Source: Tenebrio molitor (lineage: Eukaryota; Arthropoda; Insecta; Coleoptera; Tenebrionidae). From it: a stretch of 64,000 bases of DNA. Location: NCBI RefSeq assembly GCF_963966145.1, contig NC_091051.1:13516001-13580000 (forward strand), in the 5' to 3' direction. The position numbers were made by a program, and so were the translations under genes. How positions within the stretch are numbered: position 1 is the first letter of the stretch; the number at the start of each line of letters is the position of its first letter. Shown here one piece after another: positions 22,056 through 34,847 of the stretch. Under the pieces are notes generated by a model, which saw nothing but the letters and a program-made list of their open reading frames with translations, was not told the origin of the DNA and made no database searches.

Positions 22056-25000
22056 TACTTCATTGAAATACACAACACAAATGCTTTGTATTAATAGATA
22101 TAAATGGAATAACAAAGAACAAAAGTTATCTTTATGGAAAGTCCACATTGCTCATTACAATAATAAATAGGGAGTACCTACCTACTTAATTTACTCGCAC
22201 ACGCAGAATATGTTTAAAAAATAATTATGCTTTGGTTCCTAATTTAATTCTTAAAAGAATTAGTTAAAAAACAATAAAGAACCTGAAGCTACAGATGAGA
22301 AAATTGTAAAAAATAATTAATTATATTCCCAAAACACCAATATATTGATTATTACTTATACGTGTTTCCCTATCAACATTACGAGAATCTCGGAGTCTTC
22401 CCATCGTTCTGATGATGCCTACATCGTTGGCAAAACACCTGTAACCAATAATTAAAAGGTTTGATGTATTTTAGAAACATAATTAATAATTTGTGTTATA
22501 GATTCGTGCCAGGCTCCTATATGCAGTAAAAGAAGAAAATATAATAATCTAGTGCTATTGTAGCTACGTTTAGCTAAAACTGTAAAAGAAACATTTTACA
22601 CTTGTCAGTTTGATAAATTCTTCAAATAATGTTAAATTATTAAACCAAACATTGTCAGAATTGACAACTCGTTCAAAGAATGGGTTAGGATAATGTAATA
22701 AAATAAACTAAGCATACCTACACGAGAAAGAAGAAATTACTGTAGTAATTAACAAAACAAAAGAGATATATGTAAAAGGTACCTACGATAGAAGAAAAAA
22801 GTATTTGCGTAATTATCTAGTAAAAAAACGACTCGATAATTATAAAAAAAAACAATTATTTGAAGTCTTTATTAAAAAACAAAACTCTCATACAGTTATC
22901 TCTGCCAGCAGGTAGACCAGCAGCAACATATTTAGATACTGCTGAACTGTTATGCTGGGCACAGAAAATAAAAAGTTGTAAATTATTTAAAATATTATGA
23001 CAAACAATCAAAATATTGTCATGCTAAGTTTAGTGGTTAAAATGAAATTAAAATAGGTACCTAATGTTTTTTTATTAAAGAGAATAGGTACCTACCTAAC
23101 TACAAAAATATAATCAATGCTGATTCTGACAGTAATTACCATTACCTACCAAGTATCTAATGGTAAATAACCAATTTATTCAACAGTAATCACGATTGCG
23201 ATAAAAAATAATTGAAATGCAATACAAAAAAAAAAGATTAATTGGTAGGTACAAGTGTTTAATTCTTTTGCAGTTATATAAATATAATTATGGATATTTA
23301 TCTATCAATTTAATAATCCTAACACGTTTTTGTAAACAATGTTAACCTTCAATATTTGATCGTAATGAATTCACGATGACAAATCAAGTAAGACTAGATT
23401 TGCATCATTAGTCATTACCTACATCGCACTTCTTTGACACTCCAATTGTTGTGACTACACAGTTCCATTAAATAGGACTGGAAATTCTATTACGAGTATT
23501 TAACAATTCCTTGTTTAAAGTCACAAACATTGTGACATTGAATATTACTTCTTATGAAAAGCGATAACCCACTGTAACTACACATTTCCATTAAACATTA
23601 AGTAGGAATTCTGTTATTGTCATTTAACATTTCCTTATTTAAAATAACATTGTGTCATTGGATATATTTTTTATAAAAAACAAGCCATTGTTCTTGCCTG
23701 CGAAAGGAATAGGTACCTAATACTTGTTCTAGATTTTCACCTACATTTTTTGATTATATTTTTGGCTATATGTATTTCTTTATTTTTAGCACGTAAGACG
23801 TTAAAACTGTAGTTGCATTCTTGTTAAACATATCCACTCAAGTAAAAATTCTTTGTTTTACAATTTGGAAACTACGCCGACGTCTGTTGGGTGTTAATAG
23901 GTAAGAATAATTAAAATGTATATTCTAACTCTGGAATTGAAATTACTACCGCAGCCGGAAACTTTAATTCCTCAACAAGCAATAACATACTCGCACACAA
24001 TAACAAATTTACCCACTGTTGGGTCATTAGTGCGGTAGAAATTTCCGTTTAGTACATCTTTGCGGTGACACACACGAGCAATGTTGATCGCTGGTAACAT
24101 TGACCCAGTTTATCTTTTAAAAAATCTCTGCCCACCTTCATCGTTATTCCCACAACGAATTTACACAATTGTTTGCAAATATAATTCCACGAAAGAGCGA
24201 GCAGACAAAATTACACGTCCCAGTCTCAGGGATTTTTGCGGTAGTGATGATAACCCATTGTAAAGATTAACACTCGAGGAATTATATCGAAAAGCTATCT
24301 GGTGCGGGTCTTCTGGTTTTAACAAATGGCTGGCAGAAGTGGGGACGGAAGGTCAGGTTGTTGCACATGGATTCATTCTAATTTGATTATTATCGGTTGT
24401 GGTGTTGGTGCTGGCAGACTTTAGTGTTTTTGTTAAATCAAGTAGTAAAGACGGTCCGTGGTGTTCGGAAAATGTGGTAATTTCAACAGTGGTAGAGAGG
24501 AAAGTGCAATAATTTTTTTTCATCGAACGAGTCAAGGTAAAGTGACCGTGAGATGGGTATAGTTTCATTGATCATCTCTTACAATTTAAAAGCTACTCGT
24601 AGATATGTAAAAAATGAGATTTGGACGAATTACGTCACCGACAACAATCATTTCGCTTGTTGACTGATAATTAATTCTGATATTTCCAGAACTTCTGAAT
24701 TGTTTTTGTATGGTGACCTGTTCCATTCAGGCAATAAAATATCTATGTGGAAATATTTTTCAAATTAATTTAATTTAATTTAATACAACCACAAATTAAA
24801 CATTAAACCAATTTTGCGAACAAGAATTTCAAGAGAAAAACTTAAAGATGTGACAAGTTTTTTCGACAAGAAAACTGTAAAACTGTTTTTATAAGATTAC
24901 GAACCTACCGACGTATATCCCTCGAAATTCATTCTACTTCCACATTAATATGAATATCATTTTGGAGTCTTTTCCCTTGAATATTTATCGCTACTTTCAA

Positions 25001-25526
25001 TGAACTTTTGCAAATAACACTTGAATATTATTACAACAAATCCATCTTGTGTCATAAAATAATCACTGTTTAGATAAAATTTTCACGTCGTTAAAACCTA
25101 AGATCTTTGCATTTATTGTGCGTTGTGTAACAATTTTCAAATAAAAACTAAATTACGTAGATAATTACAGTTACTGAATGTCAAAATCTGGATACAAAAA
25201 TTGTAATTTATATTATTACATCATCTCGAATTTATAACAATTTATAGATGGTCGAAATTGTTGAACTTGACAAAATTAATAATCGCAAATGCTATTCATC
25301 CCTACCTAAGAGCACTTATAAGCAAATTATAAATCGTGCCCATTGTCAACACATAATTTAAAATCATGTTGATTTACTAGGAAATTACTTCCTCAAAATC
25401 ACTTTTACATCCGTGCCATGACAATAATCACATTTAATCTAGTAAGTTCCGTTATGTTTACTGTTGTTACTACGAAATACCATACTTTCGCATGTTCGAC
25501 CAGTAATAATTTAACATTTCTTGCAG
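22056..25526. other. Intergenic AT-rich DNA upstream of the serpin
   Basis: No gene supported. TACCTAC/GTAGGTA-type motifs recur many times (for example 22175, 22713, 22780, 23058, 23085). Near 23470-23640 two similar blocks (GTGACTACACAGTTCCATTAA and GTAACTACACATTTCCATTAA) form an imperfect tandem duplication with a unit of about 115 bp. A 5' non-coding exon of the serpin may lie here. Confidence 0.4.
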
Positions 25527-27315
25527 ATGTGGTCCTACAAAACAGTTATTGTCTCGACGGTCATCCCTCTTTTGTACGGCCAGTTGTATTTCCCAGATGA
25601 GAAAGGTGGTTACATGCAGATGCAAAGTGGTGCCCAAAGTGCGCCAGTTTTACCATCCAGATCTAACTTAACAGAGCTACGAGGTACAACTGCCTACGAA
25701 AAATTTGTAGATAAAATTATTTCCACGGGAATACTTAAGCTAACTTTGGCCGTCGAAAAGGCACTGACTGCTTCGTCACCTCAAGGCTACGACACCATAG
25801 TGTATGCACCTGTCAGTATAGCAGGTACGTAGAAGTGAAAAGTGAAAAGGTAAATGTAAACGAGGAAATTTCAGGGGCCCTGGCTTTAGTTCTTTTGGGA
25901 TCAAATGGAAAAACCTTCGATGAGATATCGACATTTATGGGTTTAACAACAGGAGTTGATATACACAGCAAGTCTCAATTGGTCCACGAGCAGTTTGGGA
26001 GAATGTTGGAGAAACTGCAAGTAACTTCAGGTTTCGACATTGGACGTCAAGTCAATTTTGCTACGGCAATTTTTGTACAAAATGGTTACCCCATCAGGCA
26101 AATATACAGACACACGGCCGAGTCAGTATACGACAGTGAAGTTTTAAACGTCGATTTTGCGAGTAATCCAAATAGTGCACAACAAATTATAAACGCCTGG
26201 GTTTCTGAAAGAACTAAAGGAAAAATAAATCATATCTTGGGTGAGAGTCCGTCGAGCGCCACCAAAGTCATTTTGGCAAGTGCTATGTATTTTAAGGCCG
26301 AGTGGGAAAAACCATTCTTCGATGGTAGTACCAAAAGGTGAATTTATCTATTTGTTTTGTAATACTGAAACTAATCTATTAAATTTGCAGACGTCCGTTC
26401 TACACAAACGGAAGAAACTCCAAAAGTGAAGTGATGGTGGAAATGATGTCGAATGGTGGAGTGTTTCCATATTTCAAAGACCGGACATTAAACTGCGAAA
26501 TCATCGGTTTGCCTTACAAAGGTAATCAAACCACGATGTACGTTGTAGTACCGAACAATTCGAACAAAGAAAAGTTGAGACAGCTGGAAGCCAATTTGAA
26601 CTACACGGAAATCGAGCGTTTGGTGAGCAACGTCAAATACACCGGAGCTATAGTACTCTTCCCGAAGATGCGAATCGACACAACGATCGATCTAAAGAAG
26701 TCTCTTGAAATGTTGGGGGTAAAGTCATTATTCAATCCCAAAGAATCAAACTTGGCGTTGCTTTCACCAGGAGTTGGCACCCCTGAGAATAATCCAGTCA
26801 TCGGAGAATCGTTACAGAACCCTATCTCTGTCAGCAGTACCGGAAATGATGTTATAATATTCAGCAGGAACGGCGAAGTGGTGAATTGCACTCAAATTTT
26901 CAATCCAAAGAGTGACGTCAACACTTGCGAACAAGTAGTGAATGGTACCAGCAGACAAGAAAAAGTCTTGTATAAGAAGTTTGGCAATAAAGTCGGCAGG
27001 AGAGTGGACAGGAGGATCACTCCAAGGATTGCGGAAACTTTGGACAACATCCGACAATATCTGAACCAGCAAGAAAATGCGGAGAAATTTGAAAATCCAG
27101 GGTTGTACGCGGACAATGTTATCCACAAAGTGTACATGGATATTACCGAGTCTGGCACCGAAGCTGCCGCTGCCACTTCGTTTAGTTTGTCGAGGGATGG
27201 TGGCCGAGTCACGGTTAGGGTTGATGTTCCTTTCTTCTTCTTCATAATGCATGAAGAAACGAAGACGATGTTGTTTTGGGGGTCTGTCAACATCCCGACA
27301 CCCAATTTTAAATGA
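25527..27315 (+). CDS. Secreted serpin with large internal insertion
   Basis: Coding exons 25527-25824, 25875-26337 and 26391-27315 close to 561 residues. The ATG follows directly on an acceptor (TTTCTTGCAG), implying a 5' non-coding exon. Residues 1-18 form a signal peptide (MWSYKTVIVSTVIPLLYG). Serpin core signatures are clear: NAWVSERTKGKI, ASAMYFKAEWEKPF, VIHKVYMDITE. The hinge ESGTEAAAAT (from about 507) is intact with small residues, so inhibition is expected. Arg near 522 is the likely P1, suggesting a trypsin-like target. About 110 residues (about 380-490), with two Cys and many basic residues, are inserted between the helix ending NLALLS and the strand before the hinge, where most serpins have a short turn. 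This explains a length well above the usual 380-420. It resembles the long insect serpins of the 28Dc/melanisation-regulating type, but I cannot confirm orthology. Possible poly(A) signal AATAAA at 27525-27530. Confidence 0.9.
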
Positions 27316-28163
27316 TATTTCTATTTATCATTGACTATTGCACCAGCACTCACACAACATATCCATCAGATTTGAAGATACAGTAATTCTATACATATGA
27401 TTGTGATAATAACTATTTTCATTTTTTACCGATTATGTACCTATTTATTTTGTTGATGATAAATGTTCAACAGTAAAAGATTTTTATAAGTAAGAATTTC
27501 CACTTTTTGTCGCCTTCCACGCTTAATAAACCAAAACTGCAACAATTTTATTTTCAGTCATTTATGCTTAAAATTAAAATTGCTAGAGTTCCTAGCAAAA
27601 TGTTATCAGTGTCAACACAAATTAAGTTATAATTTGAATTACTATGTATAACTTGGTACATAGTTGATATATTTGAGCAGTATTTTTGGTACCTACAACC
27701 AGCGCAGACGACGCCTACAACAATACCTACTACAAATACAAAATCAAAACAGGTGTATCTTAACAAAAAATAGGAATAAAAAATGTGATACCTTGTCCTT
27801 CCAGCTGTTAAATTCTGCACATCTTTCATGTTCCTTCTACTGCATATAAGACTGAAGTATGGATCAGTTTCATAAATAAAAATGGTAAATGTTGGCCTTC
27901 AACCTGTGTTTATGTATTTTTTGGTGGTTTTTGAATGTGAATCAGTTTTTTTTTTATTCCTAAAAAATTATTACACCTTTATATTAGTTTTTTTGTCGGT
28001 TTCACGTACTAGGACGCGTCTTTTCCCTTCACGGCTGTTGATGTTTCTATCCGATTATTGTTTCTTCAATTTACACGTTTGTTCATGTTGTTAATCAAGG
28101 AATTTGTTAATTATCAACAAAACTATTGAGTCAAAAAACAATCGCTGCTCGATTTAATTTAAA
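27316..28163. other. Intergenic spacer between serpin and menin
   Basis: Contains the serpin 3' UTR (AATAAA at 27525-27530). No other supported gene; the short ORFs lack domains. Confidence 0.4.
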
Positions 28164-28289
28164 ATGGCGCCACAAATAACCGAAAGTACCGAAACAGGCC
28201 AACTCGGCAAGTTCCGCACCATTTCGACAATCGTCGACGGTTCAAAAACCCAGAAGACAGTAGAACAAATAAACAATATTGCGCAATAA
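28164..28289 (+). CDS. Small ORF upstream of menin (41 codons)
   Basis: ATG in a strong context (AAAATGGCG) opens a 41-residue frame, MAPQITESTETGQLGKF... ending NNIAQ. Its base composition is more coding-like than the surrounding AT-rich DNA. It ends 75 bp before the menin ATG, so it could be an upstream ORF in the menin leader, a small protein or a chance ORF. No family recognised. Confidence 0.3.
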   Translation: MAPQITESTETGQLGKFRTISTIVDGSKTQKTVEQINNIAQ

Positions 28290-28363
28290 TTAATTGTTTT
28301 TATGTTGGTAACAGCCGCTTGGCTTTTTAATTTGACAAGTGACAGAAAATGTGAAGCATCGAC

Positions 28364-31300
28364 ATGGCGGGTATTCGTGAAATAGACAAAGCGTTATTTC
28401 CGATAAAGAATATATCATCAGTTATCCAGTTATTCAAGAATCAGTTGGAAGACGCGTGTGAACCGGATTTAGCTTTACTATCAATAGTCGCCGGCGCTGT
28501 CGAGAACTCGTTGACATGCCGGTCGAACGCGGGATTACAAGTATGCGAACCAGTGGAACCAACAAGTCTCCCAGTTTTGGAATTTCACACGATCGAGTCC
28601 CTATACAGTAAGTTCCACACGATAATGAAAAGTGCCGTCGAGTCCAACAAGGGCTTCAAGTCTTACGCTACGAGGGAACTTGTCAAGAAAGTTTCAGACG
28701 TAGTTTGGAATTCGCTAACGCGCAGCTATTACAAAGACAGGGCCCATTTACAAAGTTTGTACAGTTACTTAACAGGTAGCAAATTAGATTGTTTCGGTGT
28801 GGCTTTCGCTGTCGTCGCCGGGTGCCAGACGCTGGGCTACGCAGACGTGCACCTGGCCCTGTCCGAAGACCACGCGTGGGTCGTTTTCGGCGAAAGGGGC
28901 ACCGAAACAGCGGAAGTCACGTGGCACGGTAAAGGCAACGAAGACAAGAGGGGCCAAGAAATTGGGAAAGGTGTCTCAGCTAGGTCATGGTTATACGTAA
29001 ACAATAAACCAGTGATATGTACAAGGCATATGGAAGTCGCTGCTCTAGTATCAGCCATTAATCCTTCTCTCAACGCCACGCATGACGCTTTCGAGGTGGC
29101 TCTGTTGCAGCAAGAACTGTTGTGGCTGTTGTATGATCTGGGGCATCTAAAGAAATATCCAATGGCAATTGGAAATCTCGGGGACTTGGAAGAAATCGCG
29201 CCAAAAGAGGGAAGGTGCGGAGGGTATATCGTTCCATGGGTCTTTTAATGAGATTTTAATTCTGCAGGACAGCTTGTAGCGTTTTATTTGAAGAGGCCAT
29301 ATCGTCTGCACGTACCTATTATAATAACCAACATGTATATCCTTACACTTATCAGGGAGGTTACTTTTACCGTAACAAAATGTACAAAGAAGCTTTTGAG
29401 AGCTGGGCAAATGCCAGTGATGTTATTAGATTGTAAGTATTTTTATTTTTAACATATTTCAGTTTTTTGAATATTAATAACTAATATTAAATTGACTGAA
29501 ATTGTTAATAATTTTTATCTTATCTGCTTCTCCTGAGCACATTTATTTTTATAAATTATCGTAGATCTAATTACTAGAATCACAACAGTCAATACTGACA
29601 CCAGTTTTAATTAAATAAATAATAATTTTTAAATAAAAAATACAAGTTGCACATTGCAGCGAAATATTTGTAATTTTTTATTTATATATCATTAGCACTT
29701 ATTCAATCAATATTTTTACGAAAATATAAATACATATTTGGAACCCACATGTTTTTAATCTACCTATTTGCATAAGGTACATTTACATATTTGTTATTAT
29801 TTACAATAGACCCACATGCTATTCAAAATTCCTAGAAGCGTATTAAGCACTGATGTCATTTTAACGTTACTAAAAAATAATAAAAAATTGTTATCAAGCT
29901 CAAATATTATATGTACATAATATTTGTATTTAATAATTTCAACATTGGACAGAGAACTAAAAAGACATAATTAAAATACATGTCCGGCGATAGATATTAA
30001 AAATATTCAATAAAATACAATCAAATAATTTCCACGATATTAACAGATGTGGTACTTTTGTGGCCACTGCTGATTTATAGCTTCATTAATAAACAAGTGC
30101 AAAGGTCTTCGTTGGCGTCAAACCAGGTTTAGAAATGTTTTCTCAGAAGTGTTTGCTGTGTGTTTCACCTTTGAAATTACTACTTTTTGCTTGATAAAAT
30201 CGAGGAAACGTTGAAAATAAATGTTCAGGTAGTTGTCTTGAAGAATTTAATTTATTATTGATTCTAGCCGTTTCACATTCAGAATTTTTCATTTCACAAA
30301 AGTAAAAAAATTGTAAATGTATTTTATCCTGGTGCTTGGTTTTACTTATCAGCGTCATTTTTCCGGGAAAAAAAATGTTCTCTTCGAAAAATGTAAAGCA
30401 GTTGAACGAACCAACCGCGAAATTATTTATCAGAGGGTACGACAAAACGGAACATTTTGGGAATATTCAGTTCGCAGATTTAAGACGGTCATCCAGATTT
30501 CCCAAAATTCAAACGATTCCAATTTCATTGTTTAAAATTTTATTTTACGAAAAAATAGAATTTGAGCTTTTTTGCTTTCACTTCAGTATCGTTAAAGCTC
30601 AATAAAGGCTTTGTGACTCATTTAAAATTTGCGTGACTAAGTAATTGCTACAGTTTAGAGCTTTCCAATAGTTAACACGAACGCTTTCCAGCGTGAATTT
30701 TATTTTATTGTTGCCTCCGTCTGGATATCATTACAGTTCAGGGAAGAACCAGTCATTACACCTTAATTGGCAGATTCATCTTTGTCATTTTAATGTTTTA
30801 TTAATCGAAAGTATCAAGTTGAATCATTTAATGGAAAATGTAAAACATTTGAGACGGGTCGTTTCGCGTCAAGTAAGAAAAATAAACCTCGAGTAATTTT
30901 AGATCCGAACACTTTTCGCTAAAATTTTAACTGCGACGTTTGTGTAATCGATGCCCGTTCGACGATCATAAATTTTCGAGTGAGCAATCGTGAACTAAAA
31001 TGAACACAGACTAACGCAACATTTGTTTTTTCGTATTGTCAGGTATAATTATTCACGGGACGACGAAGAGATTTATAAGGAATTCTTAGAGATAGCGAAC
31101 GAACTAATACCTCACATAATGAAAGTAGAAAGCTCAGGTTTCAGTGCAAATACAATATTAAAAAAGCCTGAATGTTTTGCGAATTTGCTGCGATTCTATG
31201 ACGGAATATGCCAATGGGAAGAAGGAAGTGCCACCCCAGTCTTGCACATAGGATGGGCCAAACCCCTGGTGAATACAATCTCAAAATTCGACTCTGAAGT

Positions 31301-31980
31301 GCGAGCCCAAGTGGACATAGTATGCGGGAAGCCGGAGGATGACACAAATAAGAGGGCGAACGGAGGTTACTTCAACAACAACAATTACGAAAAAGAAAAC
31401 GGAACGAACGAAAGCGCCCTGCTGAGTTCGATCGGGTCCAGACCGCTCAGAGAAGATCAATCGACGTCGAATTTTCATCCTAGCATCGAAGCGTTGACCG
31501 CTGCCTGCTCGGAGAAAATTCTAAATCCTGATTATTTACTGCAAGGTGACGGTTCTCCCTTTGTCGGTGAGTGTACGTTCGAGATGTGTCTCGAGAAGAG
31601 AAAATTCTTCTTGATATTTATTTGTGTCCGCGTAAAAGAAGCGTTTTTGAGATAAAGATCTGTTGTCAGGCGGTGACGACGCTATTCCTTTGGAGAAGGA
31701 AAACGGCAAGCCGAGCACGTCGAAGCAAGAGGTCGAGGAGAAGAAAGAAGAGACGATACCGAAGGTGGAAGAAAAGGAAGAACAGAAAGAAAATAAACGC
31801 CCGACAATCATCCTCCACAGTCAAAAGATGAAGGAACTGAAGGATCTTCTGCTGGCGGAAAAATTGAATACTCACGCAATATCTCTACATTTGACGGCGC
31901 AATCTCAAGTACAAGTCGGAAAGAAAGGTAGGAGCGATTCGGACGGTGGGATCAGACCCAAGAGGGCCAGGCGGGAATAG
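28364..31980 (+). CDS. MEN1: Menin (MEN1 homologue), chromatin scaffold
   Basis: Four coding exons (28364-29214, 29268-29432, 31043-31566, 31670-31980) close to 616 residues, similar to the human protein length. Conservation is strong from the N-terminus (ALFPIKNISSVIQLF) through the transglutaminase-like fold (LDCFGVAFAVVAGC, DHAWVVFG, WLLYDLGHLKKYPMAIGNL), the helical repeats (SSARTYYNNQHVYPYTY, SRDDEEIYKEFLEIANELIP, LLRFYDGICQWEEGS) and the C-terminal LTAQSQVQ block followed by a basic KRARR tail. Menin anchors MLL/Trithorax-type H3K4 methyltransferase complexes and other nuclear partners. Residues about 455-545 are low-complexity, acidic and Lys/Glu-rich, as in other meninsides of the family. 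Intron 1 is only 53 bp and intron 2 is 1.6 kb. Single start, no frame breaks. Confidence 0.95.
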
Positions 31981-33870
31981 ACGAGAAATGTTTAGTTTGT
32001 AAATTTCGGCGAGAATTTATACAGTACTTAATTAGTAATGCAGGGCATTATATTTTTTAAATGCAATATCAGTGGCTGGGAAGAGATCGGTCATCAGATG
32101 TAAATAACAATATTTTTTATTGTAATTACGCGTTTCATCACAGTTTTATTAAAAAGTAGTTAGCTTCGTGGCCTGAATTTTGAGTCTGATGATAACCTCT
32201 TCACTGTTGAAGGAAAAAAATTATTCGCATTTGACAACCTTTCGTAAGCTTGCCATTTGATCTGTAGATGCACATTATGATAAAAAGAAAACATCAGTAT
32301 TATGTTGAACAGAACTGATAATTCTCATAATAATTTATTTAACGTGTTAGTCTCGTGACATAATTTTCTTAAAGATAGAATTAAGATATTGCAGTTAATT
32401 TAAAAGTTATTAAGTGAACGCCTCATTTACTTATGTGATTGCACCACCCCATCGCTTCACGCTTGTTCTTGTTCTGAATATTTTAATTGCACGTTAGTTA
32501 ATCTTCTAGTTAGTTGTTAGGTTATTGTTAAACATTCCTCTCGTGATTAGATCACAAAGTGACTAGTATTTTTCGGTTGTTAATGCATTTTTATGCATCT
32601 AAATGTTTTATTGTGGTATTTATTGTGTATTTTATTAAGTGTTGATTGTAAGTTATTTCATTTTTCGATAACTGATTTTAATCAAATGCTGAGCAATTTT
32701 AATTTCACGCACGTCTTTCTCTCTACATATTCACAATAATTTTAATACGATCACGCCTGAACTGATTTCCTTATTGGTTAGCAATATGACCATTCATAAT
32801 CCAAGGCTGTTTTGAGGTAATATTTATTTGCTGCTACCTCCCCCAGTGTTTATAATAACACCGTATTTTTAGTGCAGATCTGTGCAATCGAGTCTACATC
32901 AAAGCAATCAATCATGTTGTCGATTCTTTCACGAATTTAGATTCAATTGCCAAATCGATGATTTGTGCTTGCAATAGTGCAGTTTCGGTTCTCCTCAAAC
33001 TATATTGTGGAATATAAATTATAGAAAAATCAACTTATAGGATCATCTTTCTTGTTTAGGGATAAGATAAATTTAGTGAGTAGCTTGAAAAGCTGATTTT
33101 ATTTTTATATTCGGTATTATAGTGAAACTGAGAAATGGTACAATAATTATGAGATTCAATGAGAAAAATTCTACAATTGCGAAACAGAACGGTTTTTAAA
33201 ATGAAGAATAAAAGGGCGGTAGTATAATTGTATTTTTTTTAAATCTCGGTTGATATTACAACGTTGCCAAAAAAAAACACCTGCACTTTAGTTGGGAACA
33301 GTGGTTTGTGTCATTTCAACAGTTCTGTTTCATTTTTTTTTGCTCGATCTACGTGATTCGGGTGTTATTTTAAGCGGTTTTTTTTTTGGTTTTAATTACA
33401 GTTTAAACATGTACCACAGCAAAATTAAATTATTGTAGTCTGTGATGAATTAAAGGGTGACTAATGTATTTATTAATTAATGTATTTTGTAGAAATAGAG
33501 GTATTATTGATACATGTATTTTTCTAACCAAAAGTAAATTTATCAGATTCTTCCATTTTGTTTGTTAATGTTGAATTATATGAAGTCTAACTTTGAAGTT
33601 TGGAAATGATTGTATAAGTATTGTTATATTTTGTAGGCTTTTCTCAATACAAATAAACAATGTACAACATCACATCTTAGAGTAACTCTGATTATTTACA
33701 ATGTATACAATTTAGGAGTTAAATACTTGTATTTTCGCCCACAATTATTAATAAATGAAATGCATACTTACACCTGCACTTTCATTTTGTCAAGGTATTA
33801 AGTTCAATAACCCAGCAGCAATAACTTAAAAATTTATTTAAAATTACTACTAGAAATTTGTAACTTGCAT
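31981..33870. other. Menin 3' UTR and convergent intergenic DNA
   Basis: Gene-free AT-rich sequence between menin (+) and NDUFC2 (-), which converge. AATAAA occurs at 33207-33212 and 33652-33657; either could end menin transcripts. The complementary TTTATT at 33833-33838 is placed to end the NDUFC2 transcript 33 bp after its stop. Confidence 0.5.
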
Positions 33871-34353
33871 TCAACGAATGGGGACCCAGGGCTGCAGCAC
33901 CTCAGCATACTTTTTGCGGTCTAAAAATACAAACGCGTCATACAAATCTCTGATTAACTGTCAACTTACCAAATTCAGGAAAATCTTCAGGATGCAATTC
34001 TATGTAATGTCTGAATACAGCATCTCTCTCTGCTAAAAAGTCGTTTCTGTAATCGTCGACGATTTTTCCGATGGTCGCACCTGCTGCTACTCCGAGAACG
34101 TGAAGCTGTAGACCTAAAATCGGTATTGTTCTTGATTATGTAAGCTCCAAGGGGATTGCTTTGAGGTTATGTTATCGAGCTTACCGCTCATAAATGGTTT
34201 TTTCGTGGCCCAATTCGTCAGTAAAGTGACAACAAGAGCTGCGCCTCCACCAACTACTGGTCCCCAATATTTATTAACAATTGGGGGCTCTCTTGTTCCA
34301 TCGTTCGTTAGTATTTCGAGAGGGGAAGTAGCAATTTTTGGACCAGTCGCCAT
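33871..34353 (-). CDS. NDUFC2: NADH dehydrogenase (ubiquinone) subunit C2 (B14.5b)
   Basis: Three minus-strand exons (34353-34185, 34113-33970, 33920-33871) encode 120 residues, the family length. The N-terminal half has two hydrophobic segments (VVGGGAALVVTLLTNW and LQLHVLGVAAGATIG), consistent with a small inner-membrane accessory subunit of complex I. The diagnostic C-terminus is present: YIELHPEDFPEF, then RKKYAEVLQPWVPIR, against the HPEDFPE...KKYGE...PIR pattern of NDUFC2. Introns are 71 bp and 49 bp. The gene is head-to-head with CCDC134 and convergent with menin. Confidence 0.92.
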
Positions 34354-34847
34354 TTTTTTAAAGCTGGTGGAACTGTCGATAAATTTATTTCAATAAATAT
34401 TTCAAGTGTCAGTAAATCATACAGGCATACACGGAATATAATTGTGTAGAATCGTAGTTCAACGTTATTAATATCAGTTCAACACGCTCAACATACTAAC
34501 CTAGAAGAGTAGGGTTAAAAATTAAAATTGTTTGAAAAAAATTATTGACTTAGTTTTTCTCATTCACAGTAGATGTCAGGAAAAATCTTTAGTTTGAAAA
34601 ACAAGGGCTCCTCGCTCCTCGCTCCTGCAAGTATTTCAACAAAAATCAATAGGTTTAAATTTATACAAATAATCCAAAAAATTAATTGTTGTATAATAGT
34701 ACCCGGTATTAAATTTTTTCGTAAAAATAATTTTCAAACCTCACTGCACTGCATTTGTCGTGGTTCTCTTGTGTTGGTTTGCGACAAGACTAGCATGTTT
34801 TTCGATAAAATTCAAATTAAATTTGTGTTAGGTTATGTAGAAAAAAC
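34354..34847. promoter_or_regulatory. Shared divergent promoter region, NDUFC2 / CCDC134
   Basis: About 494 bp separate the two start codons, which point away from each other, so this must hold both 5' UTRs and both promoters. No TATA box stands out. A triplicated GCTCCTC motif lies at about 34607-34625. Promoter activity is inferred from layout only. Confidence 0.5.

Noticed and set aside
26601..27305. Three minus-strand ORFs over the serpin
   Set aside because: Shadows of the serpin coding strand.
29260..29440. Possible CRISPR-like or tandem repeat around menin exon 2
   Set aside because: On inspection this is ordinary coding sequence between a 53-bp and a 1.6-kb intron.
30143..30605. ORFs within menin intron 2
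   Set aside because: No domains; the intron is bounded by clean splice sites and the menin frame continues across it.
31536..31875. Plus- and minus-strand ORFs in alternative frames of menin exon 4
   Set aside because: Arg- and Phe-rich shadows of the Lys/Glu-rich menin linker.
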